Part shown: in pieces, positions 18,386-28,809 of the stretch
How the letters are laid out: each line of letters starts with the position of its first letter
Position numbering within the stretch: position 1 is the stretch's first letter
DNA from: Rothia amarae
Lineage (GTDB): Bacteria > Actinomycetota > Actinomycetes > Actinomycetales > Micrococcaceae
Length of the DNA stretch: 64,000 bases
Direction: 5' to 3'
NCBI RefSeq assembly: GCF_014705945.2
Contig: NZ_CP061538.1
Coordinates: forward strand, 1,674,001-1,738,000
Notes under the pieces: model-generated
What the model saw: only the letters and a program-made list of their open reading frames with translations
Database searches by the model: none
Told to the model about the DNA's origin: nothing
Translations under genes and position numbers: made by a program

Positions 18386-20098
18386 TTAATCCCGGTTTTT
18401 GGTAGGGGTATCAATCACTACCGGGATAATCATAGGCTTGCGGCGCAGTCGGCGTGCAACCCATGAACCAATCGTACGGCGAACAATTTGCTGTAGTTGA
18501 TGATTGGTATGGGTCTTAGAGGGACCTTGATGCAGTGCATCCTCCAGCGCGGTCACAATCTTGGGAGCGATATCTTCGAAGACCGAGTCGTTTTCAGCAA
18601 CGCCGCGGGCGTGAATATCGGGACCGGAGACAACACGCTTCGTCTGACGATCCACTACAGTCACCACGGAGATGAAGCCTTCTTCGCTCAGAACCAGGCG
18701 GTCTTTCAAGTCGTCTTCAGAAACTTGGCCTACTGAGCGTCCGTCCACGTAAACGTAATCGCAACGTACCTGACCTACGATTTCTGCTTTGCCCTCGTAC
18801 AGGTCAACGACCGTGCCACCGGTTCCCAAGATAATATTCTCTTCAGGAATGCCTGTTTCTTGAGCGAGCTCACCGTTGGCAATGAGGTGACGAACTTCGC
18901 CGTGCACGGGCATCACGTTCTTGGGCTTGAGGATGTTATAGCAGTACAGCAACTCGCCTGCAGCAGCGTGGCCGGAAACGTGCACCTTAGCGTTACCCTT
19001 GTGGATTACCTCTGCGCCCAAAGCAAGTAGACCGTTGATGACACGGAACACTGAGGTTTCGTTACCGGGAATCAGAGATGATGCCAGAACGATGGTATCG
19101 CCGGGTTCTACCTGCACCTTGTGGTCGCCATTAGCCATACGAGAAAGGGCGGCCATCGGCTCGCCCTGCGAACCGGTGCACATCAGAACCAGCTCTTCGG
19201 GGCGATAGTTGTCAATCTTTTTCAAATCAACCAGGGTGTTATCGGGGACGTTGAGGTAACCCAATTTTTCAGCGATGGTCATGTTTCGAACCATCGAACG
19301 ACCGACGAGAACTACCTTGCGCCCGCGCTCGTGAGCGGCGTCCAATACCTGCTGCACACGGTGGACGTGCGAGGAGAACGACGCCACGATGATGCGCTGG
19401 TTTGCGTCGCGGAAGACATTAGAAAGCACTTTGCCGATGTTCTTTTCGGTGGGTGTAAATCCGGGAACTTCAGCGTTGGTGGAGTCAGGCAGGAAGAGGT
19501 CTACGCCTTCTTCGCCCAGGCGTGCAAAGTGACGCAGGTCGGTGATACGACCGTCCAGGGGTAGCTGATCCATCTTGAAGTCACCGGTATGCAGTACGTT
19601 GCCTGCAGTGGTGCGGATAAATACAGCTAAGGCATCGGGAATCGAGTGGTTTACCGCTACAAATTCACATTCGAAGGGACCGAAGGACTCAACCATGCCC
19701 TCTTTCACGGTCAAGGTGAAAGGCTTAATCCGGTGCTCAGCAAGTTTTGCTTCAACCAAAGCCAAGGTGAGCTGGGAGCCTACCAAAGGGATATCGGGGC
19801 GGCGTTTGAGCAGATAGGGAACCGCACCAATGTGGTCTTCGTGTCCGTGAGTCAGAACAACTGCCACAATGTCTTGCAGGCGGTTCTCAATGTAGTGCAA
19901 ATCGGGCAGAATCAAGTCCACACCGGGCTGGGATTCTTCGGGGAAGAGCACGCCGCAGTCAACCACCAGCAATTTGCCGTTGATTTCGTAAACGGTCATG
20001 TTACGGCCCACTTCGCCCAAGCCGCCCAAGGGAACGACGCGCAGGGTACCGTTTTTCAGCTTCTTAGGCTGACGTAATTCTGTATTAATAAATGGCAA
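18386..20098 (-). CDS. rnj: Ribonuclease J
   Basis: Zinc-dependent 5'-3' exonuclease and endonuclease for mRNA decay and rRNA maturation. The protein is 570 aa: metallo-beta-lactamase domain with HGHEDH at 84-89, beta-CASP insert, and a C-terminal RNase J domain. The start is TTG, supported by AAGGA five nt upstream and by the fixed family N-terminus. In Actinobacteria it is almost always directly downstream of dapA, as here. Together with pnp in this window it covers both decay directions. Confidence 0.95.
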   Translation of the reverse strand: MPFINTELRQPKKLKNGTLRVVPLGGLGEVGRNMTVYEINGKLLVVDCGVLFPEESQPGVDLILPDLHYIENRLQDIVAVVLTHGHEDHIGAVPYLLKRRPDIPLVGSQLTLALVEAKLAEHRIKPFTLTVKEGMVESFGPFECEFVAVNHSIPDALAVFIRTTAGNVLHTGDFKMDQLPLDGRITDLRHFARLGEEGVDLFLPDSTNAEVPGFTPTEKNIGKVLSNVFRDANQRIIVASFSSHVHRVQQVLDAAHERGRKVVLVGRSMVRNMTIAEKLGYLNVPDNTLVDLKKIDNYRPEELVLMCTGSQGEPMAALSRMANGDHKVQVEPGDTIVLASSLIPGNETSVFRVINGLLALGAEVIHKGNAKVHVSGHAAAGELLYCYNILKPKNVMPVHGEVRHLIANGELAQETGIPEENIILGTGGTVVDLYEGKAEIVGQVRCDYVYVDGRSVGQVSEDDLKDRLVLSEEGFISVVTVVDRQTKRVVSGPDIHARGVAENDSVFEDIAPKIVTALEDALHQGPSKTHTNHQLQQIVRRTIGSWVARRLRRKPMIIPVVIDTPTKNRD

Positions 20099-20125
20099 TA
20101 TATATCCTTACTGTTTACGGTGAAA

Positions 20126-20161
20126 AACGAGCTCACGAACTTGAACGTCAAGTTCGTGAGC
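20126..20161 (-). terminator. dapA terminator
   Basis: A perfect 14-bp stem (20131-20144 with 20148-20161) has a 3-nt loop and is followed on the - strand by GTTTTTC. It lies between dapA and rnj, so rnj may need its own promoter or rely on read-through. Confidence 0.8.
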
Positions 20162-20184
20162 CCGCTTCACCATCGGTTAGTTCT

Positions 20185-21120
20185 CTAGCGAATAAGCGTG
20201 GAAGCTACCGACGATTTCTCTAAATCTGCTCGCATGAGCGCGATTTCTTCATCAGTGGGATCCACATGAGGCAGGCGCACGGTGGCTGAATCCAGCTTGC
20301 CCTGCCAGGAAAGAATCTGTTTGGCTGCTACGCAACCGGGAACGCGAGTCATCGTTGCCGAAACGATGGGTGCGATCTCAAGGTGAAGTTTCTGTGCGGT
20401 GGAAAGGTCCTGTGCCACTACCGCATCAATCAGTTGACGGAAGAGCGCCGGTGCAATGTGGGTGGTAACGCCCACTAGCCCAACTGCTCCCATCGCCATC
20501 CAGGGGAGGGTTAAACCGTCATCTCCAGAATAGTACTGAAGATCAGTTGCTGCCATGACCTCGGTCGCAGCAGCAAAGTCAGCTTTGGCGTCTTTAACTG
20601 CAACAATATTCTCATGTGTTGCTAGCTTTTCAAAAGTAGCCGGAAGAATTGGGATACCTGCACGCCCGGGGATGTCGTAGAGCATCACAGGCGTTTTTAC
20701 TGCATTTGCCACGGTGGTGAAGTGAGCTGCTACGCCTGCCTGAGTAGGTTTGTTGTAGTAGGGGGTGACAACCAAAAGACCATCTACCCCAATGCCTTCA
20801 GCCAACGATGCTAGGTGCAGAGTATGCGCTGTATCATTTGAGCCTACGCCTGCAACAACCTTGCACTGCTCACCCACCGCTTCTTTGACGATGCGGAAAA
20901 CTTTTTCATTTTCCTCATCGGTCATGGTGGAGTACTCACCAGTGGTGCCACATACAACCAAACCATCGTGACCGTCGTCCACCAGCGATTGAGCTAGTTC
21001 GGCGGTGCGAGATTCATCAACTGATCCGTCCTCCTTGAACGGAGTAACCATAGCGGTCAGCAATCGCCCAAAAATTGGCTCAGCGAATGTTCCTTGGGGT
21101 GGGGTTGTAGTCTCAGGCAT
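20185..21120 (-). CDS. dapA: 4-Hydroxy-tetrahydrodipicolinate synthase
   Basis: Condenses pyruvate with aspartate semialdehyde, the first step of the lysine/diaminopimelate branch. The 311-aa TIM-barrel has the Schiff-base lysine in VAVKDAK (Lys176), Tyr148 in LYDIPGR and the Thr-Thr pair at 59-60. The ATG is taken because the N-terminus and length fit the family. DapB acts on its product, and its gene is 0.7 kb upstream on the same strand. Confidence 0.96.
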   Translation of the reverse strand: MPETTTPPQGTFAEPIFGRLLTAMVTPFKEDGSVDESRTAELAQSLVDDGHDGLVVCGTTGEYSTMTDEENEKVFRIVKEAVGEQCKVVAGVGSNDTAHTLHLASLAEGIGVDGLLVVTPYYNKPTQAGVAAHFTTVANAVKTPVMLYDIPGRAGIPILPATFEKLATHENIVAVKDAKADFAAATEVMAATDLQYYSGDDGLTLPWMAMGAVGLVGVTTHIAPALFRQLIDAVVAQDLSTAQKLHLEIAPIVSATMTRVPGCVAAKQILSWQGKLDSATVRLPHVDPTDEEIALMRADLEKSSVASTLIR

Positions 21121-21230
21121 AGTGCTAGATTACCTTCTTTTCGCGGTGTTTGGGATGTTTTGGCTCTTCAAGCGCGGTTCACTCAGCATTTCCTCAGGTT
21201 GAAGACCGAAAGAATGAGACTGGTCAGCGC

Positions 21231-21836
21231 CTAGATGGATAGATTAGCCGATGTTTTACCCGATTTGAGTGCGATGGCGGTGCGCATTGCTTGGCGGGCT
21301 CGCTTCCGGTCCCCTGCGGCTCCGTAGAGGGTCGATAGGTTAAACCAGTGTTTCCAGTTCATGGGGTCCTGCTCTACCGTCTGACTAAATTTTGCGAATT
21401 CTTGATCCGCTGCAGCTCGGTCAATTTTCCCTGAAGCAGTGCGGGGTAGCCGGTCTTCGGGCAGTTCCCCGTTCGCCATGAGTTCATCGGCCATGCGTTG
21501 GATGCGCGTACCGAAGATGATTTCCCGCACCATCGCCCAGGCACCTATCAGGGGAAGGGCCAGGAGCCCTATCCCCAACAACATTGCCAAGAGGCTGCCC
21601 TCTTGAAGCAGAAGCACACCCCGTTGAAAGGTTACGAAGAGATAGAGAACCAACGCCGCTATGGTGATAGCCGCAAAAGTCTTACCTTTACCCGTCGAAT
21701 CAACGAACACGAAAACCGCTGAAAATGCCAGTGCCACCAAGACAAACATTTTGCTGGCAGTGGGCAGAGGCAATATCAGAACGGTCAATAAACCGACCAG
21801 AACGGCGCAGGCAACAAATATTTTCAAAGACTTCAT
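21231..21836 (-). CDS. Membrane protein with C-terminal TPR-like region
   Basis: Conserved actinobacterial type of protein, 201 aa. It has about four hydrophobic segments between residues 5 and 105, then a soluble tail with a TPR-like helical pair (NWKHWFNLSTLYGAAGDRKRARQ split by short turns). The function is unknown. It lies 9 bp or so downstream of dapB and upstream of dapA, suggesting co-transcription. The start is the ATG at 21836; a TTG directly before it would add one residue. Confidence 0.75.
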   Translation of the reverse strand: MKSLKIFVACAVLVGLLTVLILPLPTASKMFVLVALAFSAVFVFVDSTGKGKTFAAITIAALVLYLFVTFQRGVLLLQEGSLLAMLLGIGLLALPLIGAWAMVREIIFGTRIQRMADELMANGELPEDRLPRTASGKIDRAAADQEFAKFSQTVEQDPMNWKHWFNLSTLYGAAGDRKRARQAMRTAIALKSGKTSANLSI

Positions 21837-21848
21837 CAAAAGTAAGAT

Positions 21849-22604
21849 CTAGCGAAGATTGAGGTAGCCGTCAAGACCGTGAGTGAGCCCGGGGTGCGCC
21901 GCTACTTCTCGCACTCCCAGCAGGACGCCGGGCATGAAAGATTTGCGGTCAAAGGAATCGTGGCGGATGACAAGTTGCTGACCTTCATCTCCCAGTAAGA
22001 TTTCCTGGCTGGCGGTCAGCCCACGCAAGCGAACCGCATGTACTTTGACGCCGTCGATGTCAGCACCGCGCGAGCCACCCTCGTCTGTTTCTGTGGCATC
22101 CGGTGAAGGAGCTACCCCGGCAGCAGCGCGGGCATCGGCAATTTTCTGTGCCGTGTGTGCTGCGGTTCCTGAAGGCGCATCCACTTTCTGCGGATGATGC
22201 ATTTCGATGACTTCTACGGATTCGAAGTACTGGGCTGCTTTTGCCGCAAATTCGGTGGCTAGAATCGCACCGATAGCGAAGTTGGGGGCAATAAGAACTC
22301 CAACCTCTGGATGCTGAGTGAGCAGGGTTCGCAGGTTGTGAAGCTTATGTTCGTCCCAACCTGTTGTACCCACTACCGCATGGATACCATTTTCTACGGC
22401 AAAGCGGACATTCTGTTCGGTCGCAGCTGGAACCGTCAAATCGATGAGCACCTCTGCGCCAGTTTCCACCAGTTTCTTCAGTTCCGCTGCGCTAGAGATA
22501 GTCGCTACCAGCTCCATATCTGTTGCGTTTTCAACCGCTTTCACGGCTTCTGATCCCATGCGTCCATTAGATCCGGCAACTGCAACTTTCCACATTTTAG
22601 TCAT
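21849..22604 (-). CDS. dapB: 4-Hydroxy-tetrahydrodipicolinate reductase
   Basis: NAD(P)H-dependent reductase for the second step of the diaminopimelate branch. The protein is 251 aa with the dinucleotide-binding loop GSNGRMG at 11-17 and the catalytic histidine/lysine region EMHHPQKVDAPSGTA. The ATG at 22604 has GGGAGGC upstream at ideal spacing. It begins a dapB-membrane protein-dapA unit and is divergent from the acyltransferase gene. Confidence 0.96.
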   Translation of the reverse strand: MTKMWKVAVAGSNGRMGSEAVKAVENATDMELVATISSAAELKKLVETGAEVLIDLTVPAATEQNVRFAVENGIHAVVGTTGWDEHKLHNLRTLLTQHPEVGVLIAPNFAIGAILATEFAAKAAQYFESVEVIEMHHPQKVDAPSGTAAHTAQKIADARAAAGVAPSPDATETDEGGSRGADIDGVKVHAVRLRGLTASQEILLGDEGQQLVIRHDSFDRKSFMPGVLLGVREVAAHPGLTHGLDGYLNLR

Positions 22605-22833
22605 CTGCGCCTCCCACTTTTATCAGGTATCGAGTGAATCGTTACCGTGTACATTCTATATCTGCTCCACTCTATCGTCTCCAGGGATACGCCGTCGGAT
22701 AAACCGTCTTCACTCGTCATAATGTGATTCCCTTGCACAGCGCGAATATCTTGCAGTCAAATGCGTACTAAACTTAAACAGTTGCCATATCCCCCAGGCA
22801 GCATTCCTTTTTGAAATTGTTGACGAGGTATCT

Positions 22834-24846
22834 GTGAACAAAATAGCCGAGACCAAAAACGCTGCGCTCGAAGATCACGTGTTCTATTCCAATGTTGATC
22901 CGGCAGAAGCCCAGCGTTCTTTTCGACTACGCGGTTTAGATGGACTACGTGCTATCGCCGTGTGCTCGGTGTTGGTTTACCATTTGTGGCCGACGGTGCT
23001 ACCCGGCGGCATGATGGGCGTAGATATTTTCTTCGTTATTTCTGGGTATCTCATTACTGCGCTGCTGCTCAAAGAAGGTGCTTTAACCGGCAAGATGAAT
23101 ATCGTCCAGTTTTGGGTACGCCGTTTGCGTCGCCTCATTCCTGCGATTATCGTGCTGGTTGCGGTGGTAGGTGGATTAGTTTTCATCATCGGTGGGGACA
23201 TACAGGTTGGCTTGGGCAGACAGGTTCTAGGAGCTTTTACCTTTTCGTCCAACTGGCTGTACATCGCCTCGGACAATGATTATTTTGCTCAGACTTCCCC
23301 CGAACTGCTCACCAACTTTTGGTCTTTAGCGGTAGAGGAACAATTCTATATTTTCTGGCCCATAGCCCTGGTCTTTATTTTTATGTGGGTAGCTAGTTGG
23401 AGAAAGCGCCTTGCCATTCCGCTAGTTCTCGCACTACTTTCCGTGGTATTGAGTGCGGTGCTCACCGCTGTTGGAGCATCTGCATCCCGCATTTACTACG
23501 GAACTGATACCCATCTCTTTGGAATCATGCTCGGGGTCAGCCTGGCACTGCTCATTCCCTGGAGCATGTACCCGCCAGCCGATAGCCGCCTCTACCCTGT
23601 GGTGGGTTATGGGGAAGGCATCTGGGGCATTTTGCGGGGTCTTGTGGGATGGATCTGCCTGATTGCTATTTTTCCGCTGGCGCGCAGGTGGGGTGATCAC
23701 GACGCATTTTTTATGCCGTGGGATCTTCTTCTTGCTTCTGTCCTTGCCGTTGGAGTTATCCAGGCTCTGCTGGCAGATTCTCGCGCTCCGGTGGCATCTC
23801 TCTTGCGAAATGTACTTTCGCTACCGCCTCTGGTTTGGATTGGCCAACGCTCCTACGGGATCTATCTCTGGCATTGGCCTTTGGCGGTTATCGCCCACTA
23901 CGTTTTTGGTCCGGAGAATAGGTTTTGGACGTCGTGGGTCGTCCTCTTCGCCTCATTTATTGTGGCGGGACTTTCCTATATGTTCGTCGAAGACCCTATT
24001 CGTCGCCTTGGCTTTGGAGGGGCGTTCCGCGCCTTCGGTCGCGCACTGGTCGGACCGGCTAAAGCTTTGCCCATCGTCTCCCTGGCCCTATTTCTCTTGG
24101 GTGCAGTGGGTACCGGATTTGCGATAGTGAATGCCCCCGCCATGACCGAGGCGGAAGCGGTGGTGGCATCTGGTGAAAATCACGCCCAAACCACCGTGGC
24201 TCCCCAGCCCCAGCCTTCGGCGAGTGCTTCAGCGAAGGACGGCGTGGTGGCCGGTTCTGTCAGAATTATCGGCGACTCAGTTACCGTTGCCTCAGCAGAT
24301 GCCCTCCAATCAAAACTTCCTCAGGCGAGCATCGACGGCGAAGTCAGCCGCACTTTAGTCGCAGTTCTTCCTCAGATTAAAGAAGACGCTGCCAACCATC
24401 AGCTAGGACAGGTAGTGGTTGTTTCGCTCGCCACCAATTCAACGTTGGCACAGTCCCAGATTGATGAGCTGGTGCAGGCTCTGGCACCGCACCAAGAACG
24501 CAAGATTGTTTTGGTCACCGGTGCGGCGCCGTCCAATCTCACCTGGGTAGCCGGCTCTAATGATTTGATGCACCAGGCAGCACAGAAATACCCGGATACG
24601 GTACTGGTAGCCGACTGGGCACAAGCTGCTGCCGGACACAGCGATTATCTAGTCTCTGACGGTGTCCACCCGCAGGGGCAAGGTCAGCAGGTGTACGCGC
24701 AAACTATTGCCGACGCCGTGGCAAAAGCCCAAAAACAGCTCAAGGACGAGGGAAAGCTCAGCGAAGAAGACCTCAAACAGGCGTCTGAGTCTCCATCGGC
24801 AGATCCTACCCCCGCCCCCTCGGCTGCCACAGCCAAGGCATGGTAG
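22834..24846 (+). CDS. OafA/YrhL-type membrane acyltransferase with SGNH domain
   Basis: Probable O-acetyltransferase for a cell-envelope glycan. The 670-aa protein has an acyltransferase-3 membrane domain (about 30-430, ten or so segments) with the conserved LRAIAV and VYHLW near the start and SGYLI and SLAVEEQFY further on. A flexible Ala/Pro/Gln linker leads to an extracytoplasmic SGNH-hydrolase-like domain (about 465-640) with GDSV and DGVHP, holding the Ser, Asp and His of the triad. The tail is acidic and Pro-rich. The GTG start has GAGG five nt upstream. The substrate (peptidoglycan or polysaccharide) is not known. Confidence 0.85.
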   Translation: MNKIAETKNAALEDHVFYSNVDPAEAQRSFRLRGLDGLRAIAVCSVLVYHLWPTVLPGGMMGVDIFFVISGYLITALLLKEGALTGKMNIVQFWVRRLRRLIPAIIVLVAVVGGLVFIIGGDIQVGLGRQVLGAFTFSSNWLYIASDNDYFAQTSPELLTNFWSLAVEEQFYIFWPIALVFIFMWVASWRKRLAIPLVLALLSVVLSAVLTAVGASASRIYYGTDTHLFGIMLGVSLALLIPWSMYPPADSRLYPVVGYGEGIWGILRGLVGWICLIAIFPLARRWGDHDAFFMPWDLLLASVLAVGVIQALLADSRAPVASLLRNVLSLPPLVWIGQRSYGIYLWHWPLAVIAHYVFGPENRFWTSWVVLFASFIVAGLSYMFVEDPIRRLGFGGAFRAFGRALVGPAKALPIVSLALFLLGAVGTGFAIVNAPAMTEAEAVVASGENHAQTTVAPQPQPSASASAKDGVVAGSVRIIGDSVTVASADALQSKLPQASIDGEVSRTLVAVLPQIKEDAANHQLGQVVVVSLATNSTLAQSQIDELVQALAPHQERKIVLVTGAAPSNLTWVAGSNDLMHQAAQKYPDTVLVADWAQAAAGHSDYLVSDGVHPQGQGQQVYAQTIADAVAKAQKQLKDEGKLSEEDLKQASESPSADPTPAPSAATAKAW

Positions 24847-24860
24847 AAGGCAACGACCGT

Positions 24861-26192
24861 CTAGCGCACGATGGTCGTGACCATCTGCTGCCTCGATAGC
24901 CAGGCGGCAAGCTCACGTACTTCATCGAGCGTTACCGCACGAATGCGCTCAAGTAGCTCGTCCAAGCTGGTGTATTTACCAGAATCAAGCTCCGCTCTAC
25001 CCAGGCGGCTCATACGCGAACCTGAATCTTCAGAACCCATAATGGTAGCGCCACCCAGCTGACCTACTACCTTAGTCAGTTCTTCCTCGGTCAGCCCTTC
25101 CGAAGCTACCTTGGCAAACTCCTCGGTCAACAGCTCTTGAACCTGCTCCACCTTTGCGGGCAGGCAACCGGCATACATACCAAAGTAACCGGCATCAGAA
25201 TATGAGCCCGAGAACGAGAATGTTGAATAGGCAAGTCCGCGCTTCTCACGAATTTCCTGGAACAAACGTGAAGACATGCCTCCGCCCAAAGCAGAGTTCA
25301 ATACGGACATGGCGAATCTACGTTCGTCCCCGGCAATGATAGAGGGGCAACCCATCACTATGTTCGTCTGCTCAAATCCTTTATTGACCTCTCGTTCGAG
25401 AGCTCCCGGAGTAATATCCACACGCTGACGTACACGACGTTGCGAAGGAGCAACCCCTTCCGGTAAAGACCAGCCATGCTTGGTCAGCGAGTCCAAGACC
25501 AGGCGAACAATCTCTGCATGTTCTAGCCCGCCTGCCGCGGAAATAACTAAGCGATCAGGAGTATAGAACTTTCGGTAATGCTCCCACACCGAGGTACGGG
25601 GTACCGAACGAATCTCCTCAGGAGTACCGCCGATAGGGCGCCCCAGGGGATTCTCCCCCATCAGCTGCTCCACAAAATTCTCAAAAGCAACATCGGTGGG
25701 ATCATCTTGATCCATCGCCAGCTCTTCGAGAATCACTCCGCGTTCCTGCTCCAGCAGTTCGGCATCCAGGACGGCGTCAGAGACCATATCCGCAAGAACA
25801 TCTACAGCCATCGCCACGTCTTCACCCAACACCCTTGCGTAGTAGCAGGTATGTTCTTTAGCGGTCAGAGCATTGGATTCTCCACCTACCTCGTCAAAGG
25901 CCTGAGCAATATCTAACGCTGAGCGGGTGTGAGTACCTTTGAATAACAGGTGTTCTAAAAAGTGAGTTGAGCCGAGCATACCCGGTTGCTCATCCCGAGA
26001 ACCCACCCCTACCCAGAAGCCTATAGACACACTTCGTAGAGACGGCATCTTCTCCGTAATCACGCGGATACCGCCGGGCAAAATAGAACGACGAACCTCG
26101 TTTCCGCCTTCGCCCTGTTCGATAACACGGCCCACTTCATAGTTAAGTTCTTCGGTAATGCTCGCGCGATCAGTGGGCAAAATAATAGGCAT
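24861..26192 (-). CDS. M16-family zinc peptidase (processing-peptidase-like)
   Basis: Inverzincin of 443 aa with HFLEH (inverted zinc motif HxxEH) near residue 79 and the downstream Glu in ERGVILEE. It corresponds to PepR/YmxG-type proteins, typically encoded next to pnp in Gram-positive bacteria, as here. The substrate is unknown. AAGGAAG precedes the ATG. It converges on the acyltransferase gene with 14 bp between the stop codons. Confidence 0.9.
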   Translation of the reverse strand: MPIILPTDRASITEELNYEVGRVIEQGEGGNEVRRSILPGGIRVITEKMPSLRSVSIGFWVGVGSRDEQPGMLGSTHFLEHLLFKGTHTRSALDIAQAFDEVGGESNALTAKEHTCYYARVLGEDVAMAVDVLADMVSDAVLDAELLEQERGVILEELAMDQDDPTDVAFENFVEQLMGENPLGRPIGGTPEEIRSVPRTSVWEHYRKFYTPDRLVISAAGGLEHAEIVRLVLDSLTKHGWSLPEGVAPSQRRVRQRVDITPGALEREVNKGFEQTNIVMGCPSIIAGDERRFAMSVLNSALGGGMSSRLFQEIREKRGLAYSTFSFSGSYSDAGYFGMYAGCLPAKVEQVQELLTEEFAKVASEGLTEEELTKVVGQLGGATIMGSEDSGSRMSRLGRAELDSGKYTSLDELLERIRAVTLDEVRELAAWLSRQQMVTTIVR

Positions 26193-26240
26193 AAACTTCC
26201 TTGCACATTCCAGATATCAGTGAATTTTTCTCTCAATTCT

Positions 26241-26294
26241 ACCGGTTAAAACACAGCGGCTCCCCCACACCTCAGGTGTGAAAGAGCCGCCGGT
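26241..26294 (-). terminator. pnp terminator
   Basis: A two-part hairpin: GCGGCTC (26256-26262) with GAGCCGC (26284-26290) and an inner CACACCT/AGGTGTG. TTTT follows on the - strand. It separates pnp from the M16 peptidase gene. Confidence 0.7.
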
Positions 26295-26311
26295 TACTCA
26301 ACTAAAAGCGA

Positions 26312-28549
26312 TTACGCTTCCGAGTCTTCTTCTGATTCTTCAGATTCAGCTACAACAGGTGATAGCGAGAGCTTGCCACGATCATCAATCTTGGTGATCT
26401 CAACCTGAACCTTCTGACCAATCGAAACGACGTCGTCGACGTCGTTGACTCGCTTGCCGTCATTGAGCTTACGCAACTCGGTGACGTGAAGTAGCCCGTC
26501 CTTGCCAGGAGTCAAGGAAACGAATGCGCCGAAGGTTGTGGTCTTGACGACGGTACCCAGGTAACGCTCGCCGACCTCAGGAACCTGGGGGTTAGCAATA
26601 GCGTTGATTGCTGCACGTGCTGCATCAGCGGAGGGACCGTCGACCGCGCCGATGTAAACGGTGCCGTCATCTTCGATGGAGATATCGGTTCCAGTGTCTT
26701 CCTGAATCTGGTTAATCATCTTGCCCTTAGGACCAATGACTTCACCAATCTTGGAAACAGGAACGCTCACTGAAATCACGCGAGGAGCAAAGTTGCTCAT
26801 CTCATCGGGAGCGTCAATTGCTGCGTTAAGAACCTCAAGAATGTGAAGGCGAGCCTCACGTGCCTGAGTCAGTGCAGCTGCCAGAACAGATGCGGGGATG
26901 CCGTCGAGCTTAGTATCAAGCTGGATTGCGGTAACGAACTCAGAGGTACCTGCGACCTTGAAGTCCATATCTCCCAAAGCATCTTCTGCACCGAGAATAT
27001 CGGTAAGAGCTGCGTAACGGATTTCGCCGTCAACTTCATCAGAGACCAACCCCATAGCGATACCTGCAACGGGTGCACGCAAAGGAACACCGGCATTGAG
27101 CATAGAAAGGGTCGATGCGCATACCGAGCCCATGGAGGTTGAGCCGTTAGAGCCCAGTGCCTCAGAGACCTGACGGATGGCGTAGGGGAATTCTTCGCGT
27201 GAAGGAAGAACGGGAACCAACGCACGCTCAGCTAGTGCACCGTGACCGATTTCGCGGCGCTTGGGTGAACCAACACGACCGGGCTCGCCTACTGAGTAGG
27301 GAGGGAAGTTGTAGTGGTGGATGTAGCGCTTGGACTTGACTGGGTACAGCGAATCCAACTGCTGTTCCAGCTTGAGCATGTTCAAGGTGGTAACACCCAT
27401 AATTTGGGTTTCGCCGCGCTCGAAGATAGCTGAACCGTGAACGCGGGGCAGAACCTCAACTTCAGCGGTGAGCTGCCGGATGTCGGTCAGACCGCGACCG
27501 TCAATACGAACCTGCTCGGTGAGGATGCGCTGGCGAACGGTGTGCTTGGTTAGAGCGTTGAAAGCTGCGTTGATTTCATCTTCGCGACCTTCAAATTCTT
27601 TTCCTTCGCTACCAAGAGCTGCAAGAACTTCCTGCTGAAGCATCCCCGATGCTTCTTCACGTTCCTGCTTACCCGCGATGGAGTAAACATCTGCAATCTT
27701 TTCGCTGGCAAATTCGCGCACTGCGGCGTCGACGTCGTCGCCGTGGGAGCCGAACGTAGGCAGAACCATAGGTTCTTTGCCGGCTTCAGCCTTGAGAGCA
27801 AGCTGTGCTTCGCACAGTGCCTTGATGAATGGCTTAGCAGCTTCAAGACCTTCAGAGACGATTTCTTCGGTGGGAGCCTGCTTGCCCTGTTCCTTGATGA
27901 GCTTCCATGAGTTATCGGTAGCTTCAGCTTCGACCATCATGATGGCAACGTCTTCAGTGCCGTCTGCCTTGGTCACGATGCGTCCGGCAACAGCCATATC
28001 AAAAGTTGCCTCAGCAAGCTGGGAGAACTTGGGGAAGCAGACCCACTGACCGTCAATCAGTGCGATGCGAACGCCGCCTACAGGACCGGCAAAGGGCAGG
28101 CCTGAAAGAGCGGTGGAGCAAGATGCTGCGTTAATTGCTACGGTGTTGTAGATTTCGTCGGGTTCAATGGTGAGAACGGTGACGACAACCTGAACCTCGT
28201 TGCGGATGCCCTTTTTGAAAGCAGGACGCAAGGGGCGGTCAATCAGACGCGCAGCGAGAACAGCTTCGGTGGAGGGGCGACCTTCACGGCGGAAGAAAGA
28301 GCCAGGAATCTTACCCGCTGCGTACATACGTTCTTCAACGTCGACGGTCAAGGGGAAGAAGTCAAAGCCTTCACGGGGATTCTTGCCCACTGCGGTAGCG
28401 GAGAGCAAGGTGGTTTCATCGTCAATGGTGACGAGAGCTGAACCTGCAGCCTGCTGTGCGAGGCGTCCTGTTTCGAAACGAACGGTGCGCTGACCGAACT
28501 TTCCATTGTCAATGATTGCTTCTGCAAATTTAATTTCGGGACCTTCCAA
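26312..28549 (-). CDS. pnp: Polyribonucleotide nucleotidyltransferase (PNPase)
   Basis: Phosphorolytic 3'-5' exoribonuclease and polymerase. The protein is 745 aa: two RNase PH domains, a KH domain (about 600-660) and an S1 domain (about 675-740), then an acidic tail. I place the start at the TTG (28547-28549) because GGAGG lies four nt upstream and the N-terminus then reads [11 protein letters not shown], as in relatives. The open frame extends 26 codons further upstream but without support. Two hairpins lie in the leader between rpsO and pnp. Confidence 0.95.
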   Translation of the reverse strand: MEGPEIKFAEAIIDNGKFGQRTVRFETGRLAQQAAGSALVTIDDETTLLSATAVGKNPREGFDFFPLTVDVEERMYAAGKIPGSFFRREGRPSTEAVLAARLIDRPLRPAFKKGIRNEVQVVVTVLTIEPDEIYNTVAINAASCSTALSGLPFAGPVGGVRIALIDGQWVCFPKFSQLAEATFDMAVAGRIVTKADGTEDVAIMMVEAEATDNSWKLIKEQGKQAPTEEIVSEGLEAAKPFIKALCEAQLALKAEAGKEPMVLPTFGSHGDDVDAAVREFASEKIADVYSIAGKQEREEASGMLQQEVLAALGSEGKEFEGREDEINAAFNALTKHTVRQRILTEQVRIDGRGLTDIRQLTAEVEVLPRVHGSAIFERGETQIMGVTTLNMLKLEQQLDSLYPVKSKRYIHHYNFPPYSVGEPGRVGSPKRREIGHGALAERALVPVLPSREEFPYAIRQVSEALGSNGSTSMGSVCASTLSMLNAGVPLRAPVAGIAMGLVSDEVDGEIRYAALTDILGAEDALGDMDFKVAGTSEFVTAIQLDTKLDGIPASVLAAALTQAREARLHILEVLNAAIDAPDEMSNFAPRVISVSVPVSKIGEVIGPKGKMINQIQEDTGTDISIEDDGTVYIGAVDGPSADAARAAINAIANPQVPEVGERYLGTVVKTTTFGAFVSLTPGKDGLLHVTELRKLNDGKRVNDVDDVVSIGQKVQVEITKIDDRGKLSLSPVVAESEESEEDSEA

Positions 28550-28697
28550 GGTTCCTCCATTTCTGTGTTGATGGTTCGTAGGCGGTTGACGTTCACCATC
28601 GATCATCAGTTGAACCCATCGCAACAAACTTTTTGTGCTGCGCTAAATGCAACCGAGGACCGTGAGCTGATACGCAGCCGCCAGAACCATTATTGGT

Positions 28698-28719
28698 GGT
28701 GATTTTCAAAGAAATCACC
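28698..28719 (-). promoter_or_regulatory. Leader hairpin upstream of pnp
   Basis: GGTGATTT (28698-28705) pairs with AAATCACC (28712-28719) over a 6-nt loop. Together with the longer hairpin at 28741-28798 it forms a tandem structured leader between rpsO and pnp. Confidence 0.5.
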
Positions 28720-28740
28720 GATTTTACTAAGGTGAGAGAA

Positions 28741-28798
28741 GAGGGCGGTATCTACGAATTATTTGAAAGACAAAGAAATTCGTGCAGATACCGCCCTC
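28741..28798 (-). terminator. Long hairpin between rpsO and pnp
   Basis: GAGGGCGGTATCT (28741-28753) pairs perfectly with 28786-28798, extended by CGAATT/AATTCG (28755-28760 with 28777-28782). The 19-bp stem lies just downstream of rpsO. It has no T run, so it could be an RNase III-type processing site as well as a terminator. Confidence 0.6.
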
Positions 28799-28809
28799 TC
28801 AAGCTCTAT

